Below, in pieces: positions 15,965 through 22,723 of a stretch of 41,649 bases of DNA. Made by a program: the position numbers and the translations under genes. Within the stretch, counting starts at the first letter, position 1. Each line of letters begins with the position of its first letter. The notes beneath the pieces are model-generated. The model did no database searches, had not been told where the DNA came from, and saw only the letters and a list, made by a program, of their open reading frames with translations. Source of the stretch: Myxococcales bacterium. GTDB lineage: Bacteria; Myxococcota_A; UBA9160; UBA4427. Where the stretch lies: positions 1-41,649 of the forward strand of contig DUCH01000062.1 of NCBI GenBank assembly GCA_012959865.1, given 5' to 3'.

Positions 15965-16588
15965 ATGGCGGCCACACGTCGGTCAGCGGGAGGTGCGTCC
16001 CCGGCAATGCAGCGCCTGGCCGCGGCCCTCCGTCGCCTGCCCGGGGTGGGCGAGAAATCGGCGGCCCGTATCGCGTACTTCCTTCTCGGAGCTCCCGATG
16101 AACTGATCGGGGAACTCTCTGACGCCATCGCTCGGATCAAGGCCGACACCGTGATCTGCGAGTCCTGTTTCAACCTGGGCGTGGACAGCCCGTGCGCGAT
16201 CTGCGCCAATCCGCGCCGGGATTCGGCGTCCATCTGTGTTGTCGAAGAACCCGCCGATCTCGCTTCCATCGAGCAGAGCGGAAGCTTCAAGGGGCTCTAC
16301 CACGTACTCGGTGGAGCCCTTTCCCCCATCGACGGCATGGGGCCGGAAACCCTGCGCATCGGCGAACTCCACAGCCGAGTTCGGGCGGGGGGAGTGCGCG
16401 AGGTCATCTTGGCCACGAATCCCAACGCTGAGGGCGACGCCACAGCCCACTTCATCGCCGATCGGCTGAGAAACACGGGGGTAGCGCTCACCCGAATCGC
16501 CTACGGGATGCCCCTCGGAGGTGATCTCGAATATGCGGACCACGTGACCATCGGCCGTTCAGTAGAAAACCGCAGGGCTCTCGATTAG
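15965..16588 (+). CDS. recR: Recombination mediator protein RecR
   Basis: The 207-residue RecR has an N-terminal helix-hairpin-helix (LRRLPGVGEKSAARIAYFLL), a four-cysteine zinc finger (CESCFNLGVDSPCAICANP) and a Toprim domain (ICVVEEPADLASIEQSG through EVILATNPNAEGDATA). It works with RecF/RecO in loading RecA at gaps. It starts 5 bases after ybaB; a second in-frame ATG at 16007, preceded by GGGAGG, would remove 14 residues and is also plausible. It ends with the family-typical GDLEYADHVTIGRSVENRR. Confidence 0.96.
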   Translation: MAATRRSAGGASPAMQRLAAALRRLPGVGEKSAARIAYFLLGAPDELIGELSDAIARIKADTVICESCFNLGVDSPCAICANPRRDSASICVVEEPADLASIEQSGSFKGLYHVLGGALSPIDGMGPETLRIGELHSRVRAGGVREVILATNPNAEGDATAHFIADRLRNTGVALTRIAYGMPLGGDLEYADHVTIGRSVENRRALD

Positions 16589-16771
16589 GTTTCGCTCGCC
16601 CTTGCGAGCCACCCGCAAGCTCCACGCAGTCCCCGCCTGAAATGCGCCTTAAGCCAAGGGCGAATGCGGCCGATTGCTTCAGGGGCCTCGGGTTCGAGGT
16701 GAACCGCGAAGTCCAAGCGTTGAGGCTCGGCCGAAAGTGCCGGAAAGCAACGAGGAGTGGGGATTTCTCCC

Positions 16772-17260
16772 ATGCGCCAAATTCAATTCGACTTACAAAA
16801 AGAGACTTCCGCGGCGATCCAGATCGTCATCGATGGGCTCCTCGACGATTCAGGAGCCCGCGGAGTCTTTATCGTCGACCGGGTTGGCCAATTGATCGGC
16901 CAGGCTGGAAGAATGGGGGAACTTGACACCACCAGCCTCGCCACCCTAGCGGCCGGCGCTATAGCGGCCACAGGCGGCCTGGCCCAAATTCTGGGTGAAG
17001 AAGAATTTCCGACCCACTTTCATCAGGGCGAACGCGGTAGCCTTCATATGACCCTGGTGGACGATCGAGGAATCCTGATCGTCATCTTCGACGACAAAAA
17101 CGCCCTGGGGCTTGTGCGGCTTCGGGCCCGAAGGGCTGGGGCCGAACTCGCCACAGTCTTCGAACACAGCCAGAAAAAACAGGAAGCCAAAGGACCCGAC
17201 AATCGAACGGCCTTCGCCGATTTCACGGACGAAGAAATCGACAACCTTTTTTCGGATTGA
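16772..17260 (+). CDS. mglB: MglB-like Roadblock/LC7 protein (GAP/GEF partner of MglA)
   Basis: This is a 162-residue Roadblock/LC7-domain protein. Hallmarks shared with Myxococcus MglB include [46 protein letters not shown] and the acidic tail [12 protein letters not shown]. MglB dimers regulate the nucleotide state of MglA and so set the leading/lagging pole. I chose ATG 16772 (GGGG nearby); an in-frame GTG at 16757 lies inside a GAGGAG that probably belongs to the ribosome-binding region. It is followed 13 bases later by mglA. The 180 bases between recR and this gene hold nothing recognisable. Confidence 0.92.
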   Translation: MRQIQFDLQKETSAAIQIVIDGLLDDSGARGVFIVDRVGQLIGQAGRMGELDTTSLATLAAGAIAATGGLAQILGEEEFPTHFHQGERGSLHMTLVDDRGILIVIFDDKNALGLVRLRARRAGAELATVFEHSQKKQEAKGPDNRTAFADFTDEEIDNLFSD

Positions 17261-17273
17261 GTACCCCCTAAAA

Positions 17274-17864
17274 ATGTCATTTATCAACTACGCGGCGCGC
17301 GAAATCAATTGCAAGATCGTCTACTACGGTCCCGGGTTGTGCGGGAAGACGACGAACCTGCAGTATGTCTACGCCAAGACAAACCCGGACCTCAAGGGAA
17401 AGATGATCTCCCTGGCTACGGAGACCGAGCGAACCCTGTTCTTCGATTTCCTTCCCCTGGCCCTGGGAGAAATCCGCGGCTTCAAGGCCCGCTTTCACCT
17501 CTACACGGTGCCGGGCCAGGTCTTCTACGATGCCAGCCGCAAGCTGATCCTCAAGGGCGTAGACGGCGCCGTCTTCGTAGCGGACAGCCAGAACGAGCGG
17601 ATGGAGGCGAATGTCGAAAGCCTGGAGAACCTGCAAACGAATCTAATCGAACACGGCTTGAACCTTCACGAGATTCCCTGGGTGATGCAGTACAACAAGC
17701 GCGATCTGCCCAATGCGACGCCCCTGGAAGAGATGCGAAAACTGCTCAATCCCACCGACGTTCCCGAATTCGAGGCCTGTGCCACAACGGGCGAGGGCGT
17801 ATTCGAGACCCTGAAAGCCGTTGCCAAGGGGGTTCTGTCCAACCTCCAAAAGATCGGGACCTGA
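17274..17864 (+). CDS. mglA: Ras-like GTPase MglA (polarity/gliding motility)
   Basis: The 196-residue protein aligns by eye almost residue for residue with Myxococcus Mgl[21 protein letters not shown]-loop [10 protein letters not shown] (19-28), the conserved [17 protein letters not shown] around the G3 region, [12 protein letters not shown], and [10 protein letters not shown] (NKRD as G4). MglA-GTP marks one cell pole and recruits motility machinery. The start at 17274 gives the family's usual length. The strong match suggests polarity control or gliding/twitching in this organism, though no frz, pil or agl genes are in the window. Confidence 0.96.
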   Translation: MSFINYAAREINCKIVYYGPGLCGKTTNLQYVYAKTNPDLKGKMISLATETERTLFFDFLPLALGEIRGFKARFHLYTVPGQVFYDASRKLILKGVDGAVFVADSQNERMEANVESLENLQTNLIEHGLNLHEIPWVMQYNKRDLPNATPLEEMRKLLNPTDVPEFEACATTGEGVFETLKAVAKGVLSNLQKIGT

Positions 17865-17912
17865 ACGCCACCCCTCCCACCCTGGGCGGGAAGTCCCTAT
17901 GCTGAAGGCGCG

Positions 17913-18731
17913 ATGGCGCTCGCCAACCTCTCCGGCAGGAACCTCTACTACGAATGCCACGGTGATCTTGAGGCAGGCCGCGGTCGGCCCCTCCTCCTCA
18001 TCATGGGCATGGCAGGTTCCTGTAGAGGCTGGCTGCCCCTCCAGATGCCCGACTTCGCCAAGAAGCGCTCGGTGATCATTTTTGACCACCGCGGCGTCGG
18101 GCAAAGCGAAGATCCCGGGGAGCCCTTTACAACCCGGGACCTCGCTCATGATGCGGTGAAACTCCTCGACGAACTCAGCATCGAGCAGGCCGACGTCCTG
18201 GGCCCCTTCATGGGCGGTATGGCGGCCCAGGAACTCGCGCTGATGGCCCCCGACCGGGTTGGCCGCATGGTCCTGGTGGGCACCTACGCTCGCCCGGACA
18301 AAAAACGCTTGATGCTCCTCAGACATTGGAGCGAACTGGCCGAGGGGGGCCTCTCCGCCGAGACGTTCATCTTCAACCGACTGCTCTGGACCCTCCACGA
18401 AGACACCATCGAACAGAGCGATCTCATTCAGGCAATGACGGATTTCTACCGCAAGGAGGGAGCCCCTTACTCGGCGGATCTCTTCGTTCGACAATGCCGA
18501 GCCTGCGCGGAGCACGACACGCATTCCCGCATCGCCGGCGCCACCGCTCCAACCCTGCTCATCTCGGGGAGAAACGACATTTTGACGCCCCCCAAATTTC
18601 ACCGCGAACTCCATGCGCTCCTGCCCGACTCACGACTGATCAGCATGAATTACGGCGGCCATCTCGTCATGGTGGAGTCAGCGCAGCGCTTCAATCAGTT
18701 GGTGCTCCAATTTCTTGACGAAGATCGGTAG
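17913..18731 (+). CDS. Alpha/beta-hydrolase-fold protein lacking the nucleophile serine
   Basis: The 272-residue protein has a full alpha/beta-hydrolase fold: LLLIMGMAGSCRGW (oxyanion region), VIIFDHRGVGQSE, the elbow region, and a C-terminal acid and base, Asp222 (GRNDILTPP) and His250 (GGHLVMVE). At the nucleophile elbow the expected GxSxG reads GPFMGGM, so the serine is Phe99 (codon TTC) and the preceding residue is Pro. Ordinary serine-hydrolase chemistry is therefore unlikely. It could be a non-catalytic binding protein, use another mechanism, or be recently inactivated. It starts 48 bases after mglA and is directly upstream of the PQQ dehydrogenase. Confidence 0.85.
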   Translation: MALANLSGRNLYYECHGDLEAGRGRPLLLIMGMAGSCRGWLPLQMPDFAKKRSVIIFDHRGVGQSEDPGEPFTTRDLAHDAVKLLDELSIEQADVLGPFMGGMAAQELALMAPDRVGRMVLVGTYARPDKKRLMLLRHWSELAEGGLSAETFIFNRLLWTLHEDTIEQSDLIQAMTDFYRKEGAPYSADLFVRQCRACAEHDTHSRIAGATAPTLLISGRNDILTPPKFHRELHALLPDSRLISMNYGGHLVMVESAQRFNQLVLQFLDEDR

Positions 18732-18738
18732 TCGCCGC

Positions 18739-21024
18739 ATGGCAAGAGGATTGGGGAAGCCCACCGCGTTCCGCGGATCGGAACACGACCCATCGCTGGG
18801 CGGTCGAATTTTCGGATGGAGCGCGAGGAGTACACATGCTCCACTCCCCACGACGCTCCTTCTTCTCGTCGCTTTCTGCCTGGCGCTGAGCCCTGTACGC
18901 GCAGAGCCGATACGCGCCGGCTTCACCGGTGTCGACCAGCGACGCATCGTCGGTGCCGACACCGAACCCGGAAACTGGCTCACCCACGGGCGAAGCTACG
19001 CGGAAGAGCGCCATAGCCCGCTGACCTCGATCAACCTCGACACCGTCGAGAATTTGGGGCTGGCCTGGGCATTCGACTTACAGACTCGCCGCGGCCTCGA
19101 AGCAACGCCCCTGGCCATCGACGGTGTGCTGTACTTCACCGGAACCTGGAGCGTCGTCTACGCGGTGGACGGCGCCAGCGGGGAGCCGCTCTGGCGCTAT
19201 GACCCCCAGGTCCCGCGCTCGGTGGCGCGCAAGCTTTGCTGCGACGTGGTGAACCGGGGTGTTGCCGCCTGGGGGAACAAAATTTTTGTCGGCACCCTGG
19301 ACGGTCGTCTGATCGCACTCAATGCGATGGATGGCACCCCGGTCTGGAGTGTCATGACCGTCGACCCCAGCCAGCCCTACTCGATCACCGGCGCGCCTCG
19401 GGTGGTCGGCGGCAAGGTGCTCATCGGCAATGGCGGAGCGGAGTACGGGGTTCGCGGCTACCTCGACGCCTACCAGGCCGAGACCGGCCAACGCGTCTGG
19501 CGTTTCTATACCGTGCCCGGAAATCCCGCCAACGGGTTCGAAAACGAAACCATGCGGCGCATCGCCCAAACCTGGAACGGCGAGTGGTGGAAGCTCGGTG
19601 GCGGCGGAACAGTCTGGGATTCCATGGCCTACGACCCCGAACTCGACCTGCTCTACGTCGGTGTCGGCAACGGCACCCCCTGGAATCGGCGACTGCGCAG
19701 TCCCGGCGGCGGCGACAACCTTTTTCTCTCTTCTATTGTCGCCCTCCGCCCGGAGACCGGGGAGTACGTTTGGCACTACCAGGTCGTGCCCGCCGAGACG
19801 TGGGACTACACGGCCACCCAGCACATGATCCTGGCCGACCTCGAGTGGAAAGGCCGAATCCGCAAGGTTCTCATGCAGGCCCCCAAGAGCGGATTTTTCA
19901 TGATCATCGACCGAGAGACAGGGGAATTCCTCTCGGCGGAACCCTATGCCGAGATTACTTGGGCGAGTCACTACGATCCGGAAACCGGACGGCCAGTGGA
20001 AAACCCCGGCGAAGACTACTCCGAAGGAAGCGCCACAGTGCAGCCCGCCAGCGTGGGTGCCCACAACTGGCAGCCCATGGCCTACGACCCGAATCTCGGT
20101 CTGGTTTTCATTCCGGCGATCGAATCTCGCTTCACGTACAAGAATCTGGATACCCTTGAGATCCAACCGGGGCTGCGCAACCTCGGGGTCGACCGGCGCG
20201 ACAACCCACCGGGCGATGCACTCTTTCTCAGCGTCATTCAGCACAAGCTCATCTCGGGTCGACTGGTGGCCTGGGATCCCCGCAGGCAAGAAGCCGTCTG
20301 GGAGAGTCGGTACCCCCTGGCCTGGAACGGCGGCGTCCTGGCCACCGCCGGAGGGCTGGTCTTCCACGGGAGCGGGGCTGGGGCCTTTCACGCCTACGCG
20401 TCCAAAGACGGCGAACGCCTGTGGAGTTTCGCAACCCAGACCGGAGTCATCGGCACGCCGATCGCCTACAGCGCCGGGGGAGAGCAATACGTCGCCGTAC
20501 TCGCGGGCTGGGGAGGTTCGTTTGGGCTCATGTCTGGCATGGCACCCCCGGACGGCCCTGCGCCCGGCCGACTCCTCGCTTTCAAGCTCGGCGGCGATGC
20601 CAAGTTGCCCCCGCTCCCTGCACCGGAACCGATTCCGCTCGCGCCGGCGTCCATGGGTCTACCGGACGCCACCCTCAACCACGGCGGGGCGCTCTATGCC
20701 AACTACTGCGCTTACTGCCACGGCGCCGGCATGGTGGCGGGCGGATCGATCCCCGATCTACGCCGACTCCCGGGCAGCGTGCATCAGAATTTTCAGGCCA
20801 TCGTGCGCGGCGGGGCACTCGAAAACCGGGGCATGCCGGCCTTCGGCGATGTACTCGACGAATCCGATGTAAAAGCCCTTCAGGCCTTCGTCATCGAGAA
20901 GGCCAACGAGGACCAGTCCCTCCGCGAAGCGCCCGAGTGGTGGACATCCATCAAGGTCGCTCTTTACGAAGTGCTGAGTTGGTTCTTCATGCTATTCATC
21001 GGAGGTACAAGCAACGCGGCGTGA
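18739..21024 (+). CDS. PQQ-dependent quinohaemoprotein dehydrogenase, periplasmic
   Basis: This is a 761-residue pyrroloquinoline-quinone beta-propeller dehydrogenase with a C-terminal cytochrome c domain. A hydrophobic segment before SPVRA (cleavage before EPIRAG) marks a signal peptide after an unusually long leader. The adjacent Cys167-Cys168 pair forms the family's vicinal disulfide; Asp356 in PAETWDYTATQ is the catalytic aspartate; tryptophan-docking repeats run throughout. The haem site is CAYCH at residue 657, with a distal Met in GMPAFG. Such enzymes oxidise alcohols, polyols or related compounds and pass electrons to haem. An extra C-terminal hydrophobic segment (LSWFFMLFIGG) could anchor it to the membrane. 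No pqq biosynthesis genes are nearby. The substrate is unknown. Confidence 0.93.
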   Translation: MARGLGKPTAFRGSEHDPSLGGRIFGWSARSTHAPLPTTLLLLVAFCLALSPVRAEPIRAGFTGVDQRRIVGADTEPGNWLTHGRSYAEERHSPLTSINLDTVENLGLAWAFDLQTRRGLEATPLAIDGVLYFTGTWSVVYAVDGASGEPLWRYDPQVPRSVARKLCCDVVNRGVAAWGNKIFVGTLDGRLIALNAMDGTPVWSVMTVDPSQPYSITGAPRVVGGKVLIGNGGAEYGVRGYLDAYQAETGQRVWRFYTVPGNPANGFENETMRRIAQTWNGEWWKLGGGGTVWDSMAYDPELDLLYVGVGNGTPWNRRLRSPGGGDNLFLSSIVALRPETGEYVWHYQVVPAETWDYTATQHMILADLEWKGRIRKVLMQAPKSGFFMIIDRETGEFLSAEPYAEITWASHYDPETGRPVENPGEDYSEGSATVQPASVGAHNWQPMAYDPNLGLVFIPAIESRFTYKNLDTLEIQPGLRNLGVDRRDNPPGDALFLSVIQHKLISGRLVAWDPRRQEAVWESRYPLAWNGGVLATAGGLVFHGSGAGAFHAYASKDGERLWSFATQTGVIGTPIAYSAGGEQYVAVLAGWGGSFGLMSGMAPPDGPAPGRLLAFKLGGDAKLPPLPAPEPIPLAPASMGLPDATLNHGGALYANYCAYCHGAGMVAGGSIPDLRRLPGSVHQNFQAIVRGGALENRGMPAFGDVLDESDVKALQAFVIEKANEDQSLREAPEWWTSIKVALYEVLSWFFMLFIGGTSNAA

Positions 21025-21065
21025 CATCCGGGTGAGCGCTTGAGAATGCAGCAAGGAGACCCACC

Positions 21066-21410
21066 ATGAAGACCCCGCGCTCCTATCGGAAGATGGCGGC
21101 GTATCTCATGATTCTTTCGGGCGTGACCCACCCCGCGCAGATGCTCTTCTACGGGACCTCGCCAGCGATTTCCGGACCCGCAATCCAGGGCTCGCTCTTC
21201 CTAGTGGTCGGAATACTTCTGCTGACCCCGTACCGGGTCGCCCTCTGGGTCGCCATCGTGTTGCCCGGCATGGGGGGAGCCGGGGCCGCGTACCGAATCC
21301 TGGCCCTGGAACCCACCGCTTTCACCTACTTCCACGCTTTGGTGGATCTCGTTGTGGTGGTCCTTGCGATCGCCTGTCTAGCGGGAAAGGATCCGCACCC
21401 GGAGATCTGA
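21066..21410 (+). CDS. Small polytopic membrane protein of unknown function
   Basis: The 114-residue protein has about four hydrophobic segments (MAAYLMILSGVTHPAQMLFYG, a central SLFLVVGILLL, VALWVAIVLPGMGGAGA and LVDLVVVVLAIACL, approximate). AAGGAG stands seven bases before the ATG. It follows the PQQ dehydrogenase by 41 bases and probably shares its transcript. I do not recognise the family. The position suggests an accessory membrane subunit or a quinone-side partner, but there is no direct evidence. Confidence 0.7.
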   Translation: MKTPRSYRKMAAYLMILSGVTHPAQMLFYGTSPAISGPAIQGSLFLVVGILLLTPYRVALWVAIVLPGMGGAGAAYRILALEPTAFTYFHALVDLVVVVLAIACLAGKDPHPEI

Positions 21411-21466
21411 GCGCCCGCCCCGCAGTCGACACCATTCGTCGGTCAATTCTCGTCCACAATCCGTCC

Positions 21467-21489
21467 GTCAATCCCCGTCAATCCCCGTC
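21467..21489. repeat. 10-bp tandem repeat next to a ribosome-binding site
   Basis: GTCAATCCCC is repeated at 21467-21476 and 21477-21486, with a partial third copy (GTCA) running into AAGGAG (21490-21495), the ribosome-binding site of the hydrolase gene starting at 21502. A related GTCAATTC lies further upstream. Copy-number change would alter the leader length. Confidence 0.6.
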
Positions 21490-21501
21490 AAGGAGTCGTC
21501 C

Positions 21502-22392
21502 ATGCTGCGCTGGCTACGCCGAGCCGTGATCATCCTGTTCGTTATCGCGGCCCTCGTAGGGACCGTGCTCTTCGCAGCGTTGCGCGACAACCCCGCGCGA
21601 CCGGCCAAGGGGGAGCGAAAAATCGTTGCCGGATCCAGTAACGAGATCCACTACTACGCGAGTGGAGCGCCTTCCGCTCGGGCGGTCGCACTGATCCCGA
21701 GCTTTGCGCGCTCGGCCTCGGACTTCAACGAACTGGTGAGCAGCCTCAACCGTGGGGGATACCGCACCCTCGCGATGCAACCCCGAGGAATCGACGGATC
21801 GGAACTCCCCGGTCTGCAGGGCACCCTGCACGCGTATGCGATGGATCTCAAAGCAGTCCTCGACGCCGAGGGCGTTACCGAACCCGCCGTGATCATCGGA
21901 CACGCCTTTGGGAATCGCATCGCGCGAACTTTCGGAAGCGACTTTCCCGGCCGAACCCGCGGCTTGATTTTGCTCTCCGCCGGGGGCAGCGAACCCGCCC
22001 CACCCGAAGCTTCCAACAAGGTGCTCCTCGCCATGCTCCGCATCGCTCCGGAAGCGCGCCGAAGGCAGGCCATCTCCGAGGCTTTTTTCGCCCCGGGAAT
22101 TTCCGTGCCCGACTACTGGATACGCGGCTGGTACCCCATGGCAGGAATCGCCGAGCAAATCGCCGGCGCCGCCACTCCCTACGAGGAATGGGGCGCCGGA
22201 GGCAATGGACCGATTCTCGTGCTTCAGCCCGAGGACGATGCCCTGGCACCAGACGCCGGAAAGCGCCTCCAGGCGGGACTCCCCGGACGGGTGGAGGTTC
22301 ACGAACTCCCGAGAACCGGGCACGCCATTCTGCCCGAACGCCCTTCCGAGGTCGCGAAAATCGTTCTCCGCTTCTTGGCCGCCCTACGCTGA
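21502..22392 (+). CDS. Membrane-anchored alpha/beta-hydrolase-fold protein with Ala in place of nucleophile Ser
   Basis: This is a 296-residue protein with one N-terminal membrane segment (about residues 8-29) that anchors a periplasmic alpha/beta-hydrolase domain. It has an oxyanion region (ALIPSFARSASDF), LAMQPRGIDGS, an elbow reading IIGHAFGNRIAR, and a C-terminal base in RTGHAILPE with an acid in LQPEDDALAP. The GxSxG serine is replaced by Ala135 (codon GCC). The fold is otherwise complete. AAGGAG lies six bases from the ATG. The GHAFGN variant may be a recurrent subfamily rather than a lone mutation. It is the second serine-less hydrolase fold flanking the PQQ dehydrogenase. Confidence 0.85.
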   Translation: MLRWLRRAVIILFVIAALVGTVLFAALRDNPARPAKGERKIVAGSSNEIHYYASGAPSARAVALIPSFARSASDFNELVSSLNRGGYRTLAMQPRGIDGSELPGLQGTLHAYAMDLKAVLDAEGVTEPAVIIGHAFGNRIARTFGSDFPGRTRGLILLSAGGSEPAPPEASNKVLLAMLRIAPEARRRQAISEAFFAPGISVPDYWIRGWYPMAGIAEQIAGAATPYEEWGAGGNGPILVLQPEDDALAPDAGKRLQAGLPGRVEVHELPRTGHAILPERPSEVAKIVLRFLAALR

Positions 22393-22403
22393 AGGGATCT
22401 TGC

Positions 22404-22607
22404 GTGACCCGATTCAACGGGCTCGGTCTCTGCACCATCGCGCTCGTCCTGACCGCAGGCGCTTGCGCCTCGTCGAGGAAAATCGAGCCCACGCTTCCCG
22501 CCGCCAAGCCCCTCGAAGAAATTCTGAACAGCAAATCCGGGGGCAAAATCCGGGCGCGGTGGGCGCTGCTCATGTCCGTCCAGGGCCCGGGCAGCCTCGG
22601 CCGCTGA
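22404..22607 (+). CDS. Small predicted lipoprotein
   Basis: The 67-residue frame starts at GTG 22404, 11 bases after the hydrolase stop, with GAAGGGA upstream. It has a type II signal sequence (LCTIALVLTAGAC, lipid-acceptor Cys21) and a short polar tail of about 45 residues with no known domain. Its size and position suggest an accessory envelope protein of the preceding group. It is short enough that chance coding cannot be excluded. Confidence 0.5.
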   Translation: MTRFNGLGLCTIALVLTAGACASSRKIEPTLPAAKPLEEILNSKSGGKIRARWALLMSVQGPGSLGR

Positions 22608-22723
22608 GCCCCAGGCGGCCTCAAAAATAACCACCGGCCTGCGCCAGTTGGGGCCACCTCCCAATCCCGACTACCATGAACCCTCGAAACCCGCAGGCGA
22701 ACGCTCCCCAGCGAGGATCCCCG

